A stretch of 64,000 nt of DNA from Acidobacteriota bacterium (GCA_018268995.1 JAFDVL010000014.1:62001-126000); one strand, 5' to 3'; counted from the stretch's first letter, positions 26,282-35,429 are shown. The notes: generated from the sequence alone by a model not told the origin. Numbers and translations are program-made.

Positions 26282-26380
26282 AATGTACTGCAACCATCCT
26301 GTTTGCAGCCTCGATACTCAGCCGATAGCGTCCTGTATGAATTGGAAGTGAAAACGCAAACAAGATGTTTGCCCTACATT
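26282..26380. repeat. Decayed REP-like doublet upstream of the FHA genes
   Basis: Arms 26282-26306 and 26356-26380 are inverted over 25 bases with about 21 matches. Outer ends AATGTA and TACATT and the internal mini-hairpins follow the layout of the doublet at 20445-20514, so this is a more diverged member of the same family. It fills most of the gap between the protease and the first FHA gene. Confidence 0.65.
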
Positions 26381-26407
26381 TTTTCTTTTGCGGTATGCTA
26401 TAAGGCC

Positions 26408-27673
26408 ATGTCAGAGATGAAACTAATTATCACCAGTTCCAATCAACCCTCACGCGAGCTGCCGCTGGCTTCCAGCGCCTCCATTGGGCGCTCCGCCGAT
26501 AACACGATTGCCGTGGACGATCCCGGTGTGGCGCGGTATCACGCGATGATCGAGAAGCGTCCGAATGGGTTTTGGATCAATGATCTTGGCAGCACAAATG
26601 GGACGTTATTGAACGGAACAAAACTGACCTCTGAACAGCAACTAAAAAATGGCGACACAATTTCTCTTGGCGCAGGCACTGCGATTCGGGTTGCTACTCT
26701 GAACGGACAATCTGCACAAGCTGCTGCTACTGCCACAACCGCTGGCCCGGAACCTATTGCTGGCGCGTCTGCTGGTTCCACTGCGACTTCCGGCGAATCC
26801 GGTGTGCCGATGGCGCATGTTGCTGTGGCGGGCTTTACGGTTTTTGTCCTGATCGCAATTGTTGGCGTTGCCTTGTTGGTGCTCAAGAATAGAGGCAAAG
26901 ACGACCTCGCTAAAAATCAATCGGGAGGGGGTTATACGCCAACACCCACGACCAATCGTGCGACGCCTACACCCGAAAGCGGTAAGCCCACATCCACGCC
27001 GGAGCCTGTCAAAACTGTAACGCTGTCTGCCGGAACCGCAACCGGAGTAGAAGCTCTGGTAAGCAAATTGGCCGGACAACTTTCTGGCAAAGGGAACTAT
27101 GTTTTTGATCCCGAAATGATCACCGCTATCGCCGCTCAGACGCCGAATTATCGCGTTGACGTGACCGCGCAGGCCCGCGAATACAGGCTGGAAATTGATC
27201 GCGCCTTCAGCAACGCCAAAGCGCTCAAGCCGTTGCTTGGCCATATTCTGGCGATGAGTCAAAGCCGTTATGGACAAAGTTCCGGCAGTGGCGTCGGTGT
27301 GTGGCAGGTTCCGCCCGCTATCGCGCAGGAATATGCACAGCCGGGCGAGACGCTGGCCTCGTTAAATATACCCAAGCGTTCTGCCGAAGTTGCCGCCGCA
27401 CATTTGCAGGAAACAATGGCCCTCTTTGAGCCACAGGATTTTATGTATGCGCTGGCCTGTTTCGGGCAACCGCGCAGTGTGGCTGGAACTTTGAATCAAA
27501 AGCTCCAGACCATAGACCCCAATGACCGTCGTGATTTCTGGAAGCAAGTCAAAACCGGTGTCGTGCCGCGCGACGGAGCCGAAAAAGTCATCCGCTTTTT
27601 TGCCGCCGGAATCGTCGGCGAATATCCTGCCAGCTTTGGCCTTTCGACCGCCACGGCATTTTCAGATTTATGA
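26408..27673 (+). CDS. FHA-transmembrane-SLT-like protein with degenerate transglycosylase domain
   Basis: A 421-residue protein from ATG 26408. The N-terminal FHA domain (about 20-95) has the phosphothreonine-binding signature SIGRSADN, ARYHAMI and GSTNGTLLNG. One transmembrane helix (about 140-162) and a Thr/Pro-rich linker (YTPTPTTNRATPTPE) follow. The C-terminal domain matches the lytic transglycosylase domain of the paralogue at 29171: GVWQVPPAIAQEY here, GLFQFIGPTARGYG there. The catalytic Glu position (VIETEY there) reads AMSQSR here, so it is probably a pseudo-enzyme. FHA is cytoplasmic, the C-terminal part periplasmic. It overlaps the next gene by 4 bases. Confidence 0.8.
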   Translation: MSEMKLIITSSNQPSRELPLASSASIGRSADNTIAVDDPGVARYHAMIEKRPNGFWINDLGSTNGTLLNGTKLTSEQQLKNGDTISLGAGTAIRVATLNGQSAQAAATATTAGPEPIAGASAGSTATSGESGVPMAHVAVAGFTVFVLIAIVGVALLVLKNRGKDDLAKNQSGGGYTPTPTTNRATPTPESGKPTSTPEPVKTVTLSAGTATGVEALVSKLAGQLSGKGNYVFDPEMITAIAAQTPNYRVDVTAQAREYRLEIDRAFSNAKALKPLLGHILAMSQSRYGQSSGSGVGVWQVPPAIAQEYAQPGETLASLNIPKRSAEVAAAHLQETMALFEPQDFMYALACFGQPRSVAGTLNQKLQTIDPNDRRDFWKQVKTGVVPRDGAEKVIRFFAAGIVGEYPASFGLSTATAFSDL

Positions 27674-28044
27674 TCCGAAATGATCCGGCCCCGGAACCCG
27701 CGAAAAAACGCACGCCATCTATCATCCTGATTCTTCTTCCCTGGGTTTCATTTCCTCTTTTTCTGTCCCCTTTTTGGTGGTTCTGGGATCAGTTGCCAGA
27801 AAAGCTTGTGGTTCAGGTGGATTTATCAGGGACTCCAAGCAATTCTATGGGGCGGTTTCAGATGCTTGGACTGGGTTGCATCGTTTTGCTATTTGCCTTG
27901 ACGAAATTTACAACAAATCTATGGCTCAGCGATCAGGCAGGTGGAGGGAGTGCGATCAATCGAGGCTCGCTCATTTTTTATTACTTCGTGATGGTTTTCC
28001 TCCTTGGAGCGCTGTTAGCCGTTCTCTTTTTCAATCTCAAATGA
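27670..28044 (+). CDS. Small DUF1648-like membrane protein
   Basis: A 124-residue protein with three hydrophobic segments (IILILLPWVSFPLFLSPFWW, LGLGCIVLLFALT and LIFYYFVMVFLLGALLAVLF). After the first helix, LPEKLVVQVDLSGTPS matches the short DUF1648 pattern (LPdkiptHfnlsGqPd) found in membrane proteins of unknown role such as SdpI. Both ends overlap neighbours by ATGA, so it is translated with the FHA protein and the winged-helix protein. SdpI acts as an immunity and signalling protein; no such role can be shown here. Confidence 0.7.
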   Translation: MIRNDPAPEPAKKRTPSIILILLPWVSFPLFLSPFWWFWDQLPEKLVVQVDLSGTPSNSMGRFQMLGLGCIVLLFALTKFTTNLWLSDQAGGGSAINRGSLIFYYFVMVFLLGALLAVLFFNLK

Positions 28045-29147
28045 CACCTTTTGAAATTACAGGCCAACGATTACAGCAACAACTTCTGGCTGGGAATTCA
28101 TTCGACATGCCAGAAGCCGTAGTGCAATGGCAGGGCGCAGTCCAATCGCAGGATTACGCGGGCGCAAAATGGGGGCTTGGACTGCGGTTGAAAAGTGCTA
28201 CGGATGAAATTATCGAAGAGGCATTTACCAATGGCACCATCCTGCGCACGCACGTGCTGCGGCCAACGTGGCATTTTGTAGCACCTGCCGACATTCGCTG
28301 GATGCTGATGCTGACGGCCCCGCGCGTCAATGCGCTGAATGCGTATCAGTATCGCAACTGTGAGCTTGACGAGGCGACATTTACGCGCAGCTTCAACGTG
28401 CTCGAACGTGCTCTGCAAGGCGGCAAGCATCTGACACGCGATGAATTGCGCATTGAATTTCAGCAAGCAGGTATTGATACAAGTGATCTGCGCATGACGC
28501 ATCTAATGATGCGCGCTGAACTGGACGGCATTGTTTGTAGCGGCGCACGGCGCGGTAAGCAATTCACATACGCCTTGTTGGAAGAACGCGTCGCGCCTGC
28601 GAAATCCTACACCCGCGATGAAGCTTTGATTGAGCTGGCCACACGGTATTTTTCCAGCCGGGGGCCTGCGACGTTGCAGGATTTTGTCTGGTGGTCGGGA
28701 CTTTCGATGACCGATGCGAAGCGTGGCATTGAAGTGGTCAAAACCAAATTTGTGTCGCAGGTTATTGATGGCCAGACCTATTGGTTATCCGATTCCGCTG
28801 CTGGATTACCCGCAAAAAAGAATCCCACGACCGCACATCTGTTGCCGAATTATGACGAGTATTTCATCGGCTTTAAGGATCGGAGCGCCCTGACCCTCTC
28901 GTTGCAGTCGTTGCAGAAAGATGTGTTGCTCACGGGACTCTCCGCACATATTATTGTGCTGGATGGGCAGTTGGTGGGTGGATGGAAGCGAACGTTGAAA
29001 AAGAATGCGGTCGAATTGGAACTCTCACCGCTCAGACCGTTGAGCAAAAACGAGCAAGTAGCGGTCAAAAGGGCGGCTGAGCAGTATAGGAAGTTTCTTC
29101 AACTGCCTGTGAATCTAACGTGGCACAATAACCAAACCGAAGCGTGA
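28041..29147 (+). CDS. Winged-helix DNA-binding protein, AlkZ/YcaQ-like (HTH_42)
   Basis: A 368-residue cytoplasmic protein of the PF06224 family, whose studied members (AlkZ, YcaQ) are DNA glycosylases that unhook alkylated or cross-linked bases. VVQWQGAVQSQDYAGAKWGL corresponds to the family's Q-x-Q catalytic region. Later blocks (RPTWHFVAPADIRWML, LLPNYDEYFIGFKDR, GLSAHIIVLDGQLVGGW) are typical. ATG 28041 overlaps the upstream stop by 4 bases. Its presence inside an envelope-signalling operon is odd. It could be a passenger, or a resistance gene in an antibiotic-like setting, since AlkZ enzymes give self-resistance in azinomycin producers. Confidence 0.85.
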   Translation: MTPFEITGQRLQQQLLAGNSFDMPEAVVQWQGAVQSQDYAGAKWGLGLRLKSATDEIIEEAFTNGTILRTHVLRPTWHFVAPADIRWMLMLTAPRVNALNAYQYRNCELDEATFTRSFNVLERALQGGKHLTRDELRIEFQQAGIDTSDLRMTHLMMRAELDGIVCSGARRGKQFTYALLEERVAPAKSYTRDEALIELATRYFSSRGPATLQDFVWWSGLSMTDAKRGIEVVKTKFVSQVIDGQTYWLSDSAAGLPAKKNPTTAHLLPNYDEYFIGFKDRSALTLSLQSLQKDVLLTGLSAHIIVLDGQLVGGWKRTLKKNAVELELSPLRPLSKNEQVAVKRAAEQYRKFLQLPVNLTWHNNQTEA

Positions 29148-29170
29148 AGCCGTAATCGCTACGACGCCGA

Positions 29171-30607
29171 ATGAACGAAGCAACACTCACAATCTGGTCA
29201 GAAGGGCAATCGCAACATCTTCCGTTGTCGGGCACACGGTTGACGATTGGACGCGGCGAGCAGGCGGATTTATGCCTGAGCGATTTGGGGCTGTCGAGGG
29301 TTCACGCCAGCATCAATCGCGATAGCAAGCGCGTCTGGGTTCTGGATGAAGGCTCGACGAATGGCACGTTTGTGAATGGGCAACGCGTGACGGCCAGCGG
29401 AATGCCGCTGAAAGATGGCGATCAAATCAGTCTTGGCGATACGACGAAAATCACGCTGAAACTGGACAGGCAAAAATCGGCTTCGACCGCAACGACCAAC
29501 CACAACAAAGCTACATCGTCCTCGTCCTTACCATCTTCCGGGGCAGAAGCGACAGGTTTGCCTGTTGTCCCCATCACGATTGCCTCTGTGGTCGTGATTG
29601 CCATCCTGGCTTCGGTGGCGGCAGGTATCTGGTATCTTCGCAAAGATAAGTCGGGCAAAGGCATCGAAGTCGTCCAGCAAATAACACCGTTGCCCTCACT
29701 GCCGCCCACCGCAACTCCGGCCACATCGGGCACTGCACCGGCTGATGCTGCGGATCAAACTGTGATTGAAGAAACGGCGGATTCGGGCATTTCCGATTTG
29801 GTCATCACAAACGTCAAGGCTTCAGAAATTGGCACGATGCAAAGCTCAGCCAAGCTTTATCGGCAAATGAGCGAACAGGAGCAGGTGTATTTCATCAACA
29901 AAAAGGCGCAGCAAATCGCTTTGATGGTTGGCAATCGCCCACAGGTGTTTCCCGACGAAGCGATTTCAATTATTAAATATTGGCTGGATGCTTACGTGCG
30001 CCGCATCGGCACCGGAAATACTAAGCTGTGGGCAGAAGATTTGCGCTTTATGTTCAAGCGCGCGCGCACGCAATTTACGCCCACGATTATCCGTGCCTTC
30101 AAGGCGAATGGCGCACCGCCTGTCGTTGGCGTTTATCTTCCGGTAATCGAAACCGAATATCGCAATATTACGACTGAAAACTTTGCGGGGGCCGCCGGGT
30201 TGTTTCAGTTTATCGGGCCGACCGCTCGCGGCTATGGCGTTGATCCATCAGAGCGCACAAATATTGAAAAAATGGCTCCGGCAGCAGCGCGCTACATCAA
30301 TGATCGTCTGGCAGAATTTGGCGCAGATGCGGTGGGCGTCGGCTTATCTATCGCGGGGTATAATCGCAGTCCCGATTCGGTGCGCCGCGATTTGCACGAT
30401 GTCATCAACAGCCAAAATAAAGACCGCGACTTCTGGATTCTGGTCAAAAACAAAGCCAAACTGGATGCGTGGTTTCAGCGCGAAAATATTAATTACGTCC
30501 CACGCTTTTTTGCGGCGGCAATCATTGGCGAAAACCCCTCGGCATTTGGCTTGAAAATGCGCCAGCTTTCTACCTACACGGAGCCGGATACGAGCAGCGA
30601 CGAATAA
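29171..30607 (+). CDS. FHA-transmembrane-lytic transglycosylase (SLT) protein
   Basis: A 478-residue protein. The FHA domain (about 18-95) has LTIGRGEQ, SRVHASI and GSTNGTFVNG. One transmembrane helix (about 137-158, VVPITIASVVVIAILASVA) is followed by a Pro/Thr linker. The C-terminal part (about 215-470) is an MltD/SLT-type lytic transglycosylase: catalytic Glu327 in VIETEYRN, AAGLFQFIGPTARGYG, SIAGYNRSP and NYVPRFFAAAII. Lytic transglycosylases cleave the MurNAc-GlcNAc bond of peptidoglycan. With FHA inside and SLT outside the inner membrane, phosphothreonine binding in the cytoplasm could steer wall cutting. This is the only one of the three paralogues with a complete active site. Confidence 0.88.
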   Translation: MNEATLTIWSEGQSQHLPLSGTRLTIGRGEQADLCLSDLGLSRVHASINRDSKRVWVLDEGSTNGTFVNGQRVTASGMPLKDGDQISLGDTTKITLKLDRQKSASTATTNHNKATSSSSLPSSGAEATGLPVVPITIASVVVIAILASVAAGIWYLRKDKSGKGIEVVQQITPLPSLPPTATPATSGTAPADAADQTVIEETADSGISDLVITNVKASEIGTMQSSAKLYRQMSEQEQVYFINKKAQQIALMVGNRPQVFPDEAISIIKYWLDAYVRRIGTGNTKLWAEDLRFMFKRARTQFTPTIIRAFKANGAPPVVGVYLPVIETEYRNITTENFAGAAGLFQFIGPTARGYGVDPSERTNIEKMAPAAARYINDRLAEFGADAVGVGLSIAGYNRSPDSVRRDLHDVINSQNKDRDFWILVKNKAKLDAWFQRENINYVPRFFAAAIIGENPSAFGLKMRQLSTYTEPDTSSDE

Positions 30608-30613
30608 TCAAAT

Positions 30614-31807
30614 ATGGCCTCCGAACTCACCTTGTTTTTTAGCGACGAAACTGGACTTGAGCAAGCAATTCCTGTGAAGACGAATCCTTTCACGATAGGT
30701 CGGCAGGAAGGCAATGAATTAGTTGTCCCGGATAGCAGCCTCTCGCGTCGTCACGCGCTCATCACCTTTTTCAGGGATGTCGCGACCATTACCGATTGCG
30801 GCTCGCAAAACGGAACGTTCCTGAATGGACGACAGGTCAGCGGGAATGCTGAATTAAAAAATGGTGATGTGATTACGCTTGGTCAAAATTGTCGCCTGCG
30901 TGTGCAACTGACGGAAATCAAGCACGCTGCTGCGCCTGCGCCCGCGCCAGTAAAACCAACGGTTGCGCCTAAGCCAGAACCCGCCTCTCCTTCGACGCCA
31001 GCGCCAACGACGAATAACAATTCACTCCAATTCTCTCCCATGTTGATGGCAATTGCGGCAACGGGCGCAATTTTATTGATTGCTGGTGTTTTGATTGTCG
31101 TAGTGGTTGTGCGAAAGCCGAAGCCGTCGGTTAACTCTGGGGAAATTGTCTTTACCCAGAATCCCGCGACTCCAGCGCCCACAGAAAGCGGGACTTCAAC
31201 TCCGACAACGACCACCTCTACAACTGGCGCAGGCGATCAGCTTGAGACAAGCCTCAAACAAGCCATTCGCTCAATCAGCAATGATTCAAGCTATCCCTTC
31301 ACTCCGGCGGTGCTGGAAGACATCAAACGCAAAACCGCACAATTCGCGACTCCCACGTTGGCGAATACCTTGCGCACGATTTCAAGTCGTGGCAAAGAAG
31401 TGGCTGATCAAATCCGAGGAGAAGGATTAAAGCCTGCCTTACTTTTTTATCTGGCTCTGGCGGAAACCAATGGCGGGCAATCCGGGGATGTCTTAGCCAT
31501 TGCACGGCAAGCGGTGCCGAGTGTCCAATTTTTGCGCGCCCACTTCGGCAGCAATTTTGCCGATCAGACTTTGTTGGTTGTGGCGGCATACAAAATTCCC
31601 GGTGGCAGTAAAAAATCACATCCTCTCCTGCCGGTGCTGAATAAGCTGGTGCGCAATCCTCAGACAGATCGCAATGTTTGGTTCCTGCGAGAAAAAGGTG
31701 CGCTCAGCGATACGTCGTATGATTTTGTCCTACGCTTCTTAGCGTATGGTGCCATCGCTCAAAATCCACGCCAGTTCTCACTTGATGCTCCTGCCCTGAT
31801 CTACTAG
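30614..31807 (+). CDS. Third FHA-transmembrane protein with SLT-derived C-terminal domain
   Basis: A 397-residue paralogue of the gene 6 bases upstream. The FHA domain (about 18-92) is well kept: FTIGRQEG, SRRHALI, GSQNGTFLNG. A Pro/Ala-rich linker, one transmembrane helix (about 140-165, MLMAIAATGAILLIAGVLIV) and a Ser/Thr-rich stretch follow. The C-terminal domain retains the position of the catalytic Glu (YLALAETNGG) and the late hydrophobic helix (FVLRFLAYGAIAQNPRQFSL). It has lost the GLFQF segment and most of the AGYN segment, so hydrolytic activity is doubtful. It may bind glycan strands or act as an adaptor. Confidence 0.78.
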   Translation: MASELTLFFSDETGLEQAIPVKTNPFTIGRQEGNELVVPDSSLSRRHALITFFRDVATITDCGSQNGTFLNGRQVSGNAELKNGDVITLGQNCRLRVQLTEIKHAAAPAPAPVKPTVAPKPEPASPSTPAPTTNNNSLQFSPMLMAIAATGAILLIAGVLIVVVVVRKPKPSVNSGEIVFTQNPATPAPTESGTSTPTTTTSTTGAGDQLETSLKQAIRSISNDSSYPFTPAVLEDIKRKTAQFATPTLANTLRTISSRGKEVADQIRGEGLKPALLFYLALAETNGGQSGDVLAIARQAVPSVQFLRAHFGSNFADQTLLVVAAYKIPGGSKKSHPLLPVLNKLVRNPQTDRNVWFLREKGALSDTSYDFVLRFLAYGAIAQNPRQFSLDAPALIY

Positions 31808-31817
31808 GAATTTCTTA

Positions 31818-31846
31818 TTCCTTTGCCCTTGGTGAATTGCTATACT
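31818..31846 (+). promoter_or_regulatory. Probable extended -10 promoter of the hybrid histidine kinase
   Basis: TGC-TATACT at 31838-31846 is a good extended -10. A weak -35 (TTCCTT at 31818) lies 17 bases upstream, and the gene starts 46 bases after the -10. A similar TGC-TAGAGT is proposed at 44103. Confidence 0.5.
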
Positions 31847-31891
31847 CCCGCGCATCTTCCGACAAGAACTAGCCCCGCCGAATAAAGGCGT

Positions 31892-33811
31892 ATGAATAAG
31901 CTAACAGAGGCAGAAAAGTATTATCGCTTATTGTTTGACGTCACTCCCTTGCCTGCGCTGGTTTATGACCTGAGTGATTTTTCCATTCTGAATGTTAACG
32001 AAGCCGCCGTGGAAGCGTATGGTTATTCTCGCCAGGAATTTTCTCAGCTGACGTTAGATCGTTTGCTTGACCCCCGCGATGTGGTGCGGGTGAAAGAGAT
32101 GGTTCACGCAAATCCACAACAATCACGACAAAAAGAACTCTGGAAACATTGTCGCCGCAATGGCGAACTCTTTGATGTGGAAATTAACGCCTATACGGTG
32201 GAGTTGGAAACCGGGCTGGTTCGTCTGGTGATCGTACAGGATATTAGCGAGCGATTGCAGTCCGACGCCAAATTGCGTGAAAGCGAACGGCATTATCGCG
32301 AGTTGTATGAAAAGGCGAACGACGCGATTTATACCCATGACTTGCAGGGGAATTTCACTTCCATGAATGAAGCGGGCGAGCGCTTTCTGGGATATGCTCA
32401 TAAAGAATTGTTGGGGATGAACATTGCGGAGTTGCTGCCGTCGGAAGACCTGGGACGCGCGCAGCAAATGATCTCCATGAAAATGGTCGGTGGTTCAAAC
32501 AATACCGTTTATGAAACAAAGGTCAGAACCAAAGACGGTCAATATTTGACGGCGGAAATCAGTTCTACGTTGATTTATCAGGAAGGGAAACCCGTTGGCG
32601 TGCAGGGCATTGCCCGCGATATGACCGAACGCAAACGGATGGAAGATCAGATTCGGCAGGTGGAAAAAATGAACGCGGTTGGCCGATTGGCTGGCGGGGT
32701 GGCGCATGATTTTAATAATCGCTTGACCGCGATCATGGGATTTACAGATTTGTTGCTGAAACGGACTGACAAGCAAGATCAGCACCATTACTATTTGGAG
32801 CAAATTAAAATCGCCAGCGAACGGGCGACAGAACTTACTCGTCAACTCTTAACGTTTAGTCGCAAACAGATATTACAGCCAGAGCTATTGAATCTGAACG
32901 AAGCGGTTTCCGATTGGGGGAATTTAGTACGGGTGTTGTTGGGCGAGAATATTGAGATTCAAATTATTTTGGGTTCAGAGATTGGGCTGATCAAAGCCGA
33001 TCCCAGTCAATTGGAACACGTGATTATGAATCTGGCGATCAATGCCTGTGATGCCATGCCGAATGGCGGAGAGTTCACAATTGCCACCACTGACATTGAA
33101 ATCAGCGACCTGCAATCAAAATATAATCCCGCGATTCCGCCCGGTAATTATGTCCGCCTGCTTGTGAAAGATACTGGTTGCGGCATGAGTCAGGATACTT
33201 TGTCTCATTTGTTCGAGCCGTTTTTTACGACGAAAGAACGCGGCAAAGGAACTGGGCTTGGGTTATTTACGGCTTACGGAATTATCAAGCAGAGCGGTGG
33301 CTATGTCGAAGTGAAGTCTGCCATCGGAGAGGGGACTAGCTTCTTGATCTACCTTCCTGTTGTTGCAGGGACGAACATCAGCAGTACCAAAGAAATTGCG
33401 GTTCCCCCTGTTTCGGCAAAGAGTGAAACCATTTTGCTCGTCGAAGACGACCCCTCCGTTCGGACATTGGTGTGCGAGGTGCTGGAAAGCGCGGGCTATA
33501 GCGTGCTGCAAGCAGAACAGGGACAAGAGGCACTTGATTTCGCCATGAAATATGCCGGACCGATTGATCTGACTGTTACGGATGTGCGGATGCCCGGCAT
33601 GAGCGGCTTCGATATGATTGAGCGGCTCAAGATTTTTCGCCCGCAGATGAGAGTGCTTTTTATGTCTGCCTATACGGATGACGCGCGTGTGACCAGCATT
33701 GCACAAAACCTGAATCTGGCTTTTCTACAAAAACCATTTACTTTAGAAGCGCTCGTTCAGGAGGTGCAGGCATTGCTGATGCGTACCAACAACGCAACCG
33801 CGACAGCCTAG
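31892..33811 (+). CDS. PAS-PAS hybrid histidine kinase with C-terminal receiver
   Basis: A 639-residue soluble sensor kinase. Two PAS domains (about 5-125 and 135-255; IYTHDLQGNFTSMNEAGERF) precede the dimerisation helix with phospho-acceptor His272 (GGVAHDFNN). The ATPase domain has the N box NLAINACDAMPNGG, DTGCGM and GKGTGLGLFTAYG, and a receiver domain carries Asp564 (TVTDVRMPGMSG). No transmembrane segment or output domain is present, so the signal is probably internal and passes by phosphotransfer to another protein. It follows the third FHA gene by 84 bases, with its own promoter-like sequence. It may therefore be a neighbour and not a member of the FHA operon. Confidence 0.92.
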   Translation: MNKLTEAEKYYRLLFDVTPLPALVYDLSDFSILNVNEAAVEAYGYSRQEFSQLTLDRLLDPRDVVRVKEMVHANPQQSRQKELWKHCRRNGELFDVEINAYTVELETGLVRLVIVQDISERLQSDAKLRESERHYRELYEKANDAIYTHDLQGNFTSMNEAGERFLGYAHKELLGMNIAELLPSEDLGRAQQMISMKMVGGSNNTVYETKVRTKDGQYLTAEISSTLIYQEGKPVGVQGIARDMTERKRMEDQIRQVEKMNAVGRLAGGVAHDFNNRLTAIMGFTDLLLKRTDKQDQHHYYLEQIKIASERATELTRQLLTFSRKQILQPELLNLNEAVSDWGNLVRVLLGENIEIQIILGSEIGLIKADPSQLEHVIMNLAINACDAMPNGGEFTIATTDIEISDLQSKYNPAIPPGNYVRLLVKDTGCGMSQDTLSHLFEPFFTTKERGKGTGLGLFTAYGIIKQSGGYVEVKSAIGEGTSFLIYLPVVAGTNISSTKEIAVPPVSAKSETILLVEDDPSVRTLVCEVLESAGYSVLQAEQGQEALDFAMKYAGPIDLTVTDVRMPGMSGFDMIERLKIFRPQMRVLFMSAYTDDARVTSIAQNLNLAFLQKPFTLEALVQEVQALLMRTNNATATA

Positions 33812-33822
33812 CCTAAGTCGGT

Positions 33823-34794
33823 TCAAGCATTGCGCAGTTGCTGCGATAAAATTTTCCGCAGCCCCGTTAATAAAGCCTTTTCGCTTTCTTCCTGGTTGAT
33901 GATGCGTGCCTGAATGGAAGCCTGAGACAAAATCTGCGCCCAGGTTTCAGCAATCACTCCTCCACCTGTCAGCAAAACCGATTGCCCCGCGTGTAAAACC
34001 CCCTGATTTTGCAGACCGTCAAAATCGGATGCGATGTATGCACCAATCAGAAATGCCAATCGCTCTTCGGGTGTGCAATGGCCTTTTTGTTCCAGCAGTC
34101 GCACGCAGAATAAAGCGCGCGCCAATCCGGCCTGTCGCTGCGCGCGCATTCCTGCCTCGGCCCATTCAGGGGCAATATTGACAGGGCGTTGGTGGGGCAC
34201 CGCACTTGCCAGAATCGTATGGGTTTGTGTGGTGTGAATCATCTCGCCAGTCAGAGACGTGATGCTGGAACTGACACGACCCTCTGCATCAAGCCGAATT
34301 GCCTTCCAATGTGATCCCAGATTCAAAATAGTGCAGGGAAGTTGCGCCCATCCAAGTTCGACCAGTCCCACACACAATGTTTCTTCGCCCCGCATTACAT
34401 CCACGTCGGAAACAGTATTGAAATCACAACTTGCCGCACCGCTGCGAATGCCAGGGACAAGGAAAATCGGTAAATCTGTGACATCCGGGAATTGATATGT
34501 TTGGGTCGCTGCCGCCAGTTCCATGATTCCGGCTGGGGCTGCAATGTGCGGAACATCTGCGAGTCCAAGCGCCGAAGTGATCATCCCAGCCGCGATTACA
34601 AAGGAGGCTTGAGCATTTGCCTGAACCTCCGAAATCAACTCGCGCAATGCAGCACGAATCCTTGCGGTGGAACCATCCCGCGCCGAATCCCGCACGCCGA
34701 CCATTGCGCTGGCGTGGGCCAGAATCTCATTGTCACGCACCAGCCAAACGCGCGTGTTGGTTGTGCCTGCATCTACAAAAATTGCATTGTTCAT
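33823..34794 (-). CDS. dgoK: 2-dehydro-3-deoxygalactonokinase
   Basis: A 323-residue sugar-acid kinase of the DgoK family. It phosphorylates 2-dehydro-3-deoxygalactonate to the 6-phosphate. Markers are the N-terminal phosphate loop [24 protein letters not shown], the block [12 protein letters not shown] and [12 protein letters not shown]. Its ATG (34794) overlaps the aldolase stop by one base (TAATG), so the two are translationally coupled and the kinase product feeds the aldolase. The kinase might also accept 2-dehydro-3-deoxygluconate from hexuronates. The gene converges with the hybrid kinase gene, with 11 bases between the stops. Confidence 0.88.
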   Translation of the reverse strand: MNNAIFVDAGTTNTRVWLVRDNEILAHASAMVGVRDSARDGSTARIRAALRELISEVQANAQASFVIAAGMITSALGLADVPHIAAPAGIMELAAATQTYQFPDVTDLPIFLVPGIRSGAASCDFNTVSDVDVMRGEETLCVGLVELGWAQLPCTILNLGSHWKAIRLDAEGRVSSSITSLTGEMIHTTQTHTILASAVPHQRPVNIAPEWAEAGMRAQRQAGLARALFCVRLLEQKGHCTPEERLAFLIGAYIASDFDGLQNQGVLHAGQSVLLTGGGVIAETWAQILSQASIQARIINQEESEKALLTGLRKILSQQLRNA

Positions 34795-35423
34795 TATTTC
34801 TTCATTGCTGCGACAAACGCTGCGGCGCGTGCTTGCAAGGTGGTAAAAGTGGTATCGGCGAGGATGTCTTTGCCGAGCAATTCTGAGCCGACGCCAACGG
34901 CCCACGCGCCTGCCGCCAAATATTCGCGGGCTACTTCGGGCGTCACTCCGCCTGTTGGGACCAGGCGCACGTTATTCAATGGCGCACGCACGGCTTTGAC
35001 ATAGCCTGGCCCCAGCGAAGTCGCAGGAAACAGCTTGACCGCATCTGCCCCTGCATTGACCGCCGCGACGATTTCCGTCGGCGTGAATGCGCCCGGCAAT
35101 GAAACCAGTCCACGCGCCTTACTTTCCTGAATGACAGACACATCGCAATTCGGCGAAACAATGAATTGCCCGCCTGCTTCTGCGACCTGCTGCACTTCCT
35201 GCGGCGTCAACACGGTTCCTGCGCCAATTGCACAGCGAGCGCTAAATCGTGCGGCGAGTTGCTTGATTTTATTCAGCGCATCCGGCGAATTCAGCGTGAC
35301 CTCGACCGCTGTTAGGCCGCCTTCGATCATTGCCGCAACCATCTCCTGCTCGCGTCCGCCAAAGTCTCCACGCAGGATGGCAACGACACGTCCTTGTTCG
35401 ATTTGGGTAAATGTTTGATTCAT
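34794..35423 (-). CDS. dgoA: 2-dehydro-3-deoxy-6-phosphogluconate/galactonate aldolase
   Basis: A 209-residue class I aldolase of the KDPG/KDPGal family. The Schiff-base lysine lies in [11 protein letters not shown], the catalytic Glu in AVEVTLNSP, and the phosphate site in PTGGVTPE. It splits the 6-phosphate into pyruvate and glyceraldehyde 3-phosphate. Coupling to dgoK favours the galactonate isomer, but Eda-type activity on KDPG cannot be excluded by sequence. With the hexuronate-like transporter (3737) it would complete entry of sugar acids into central metabolism. Confidence 0.88.
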   Translation of the reverse strand: MNQTFTQIEQGRVVAILRGDFGGREQEMVAAMIEGGLTAVEVTLNSPDALNKIKQLAARFSARCAIGAGTVLTPQEVQQVAEAGGQFIVSPNCDVSVIQESKARGLVSLPGAFTPTEIVAAVNAGADAVKLFPATSLGPGYVKAVRAPLNNVRLVPTGGVTPEVAREYLAAGAWAVGVGSELLGKDILADTTFTTLQARAAAFVAAMKK

Positions 35424-35429
35424 CGTTGT

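Noticed and set aside
26396..26404. TGC-TATAAG as an extended -10 for the first FHA gene
   Set aside because: It ends only 3 bases before ATG 26408, so transcription would begin inside the gene.
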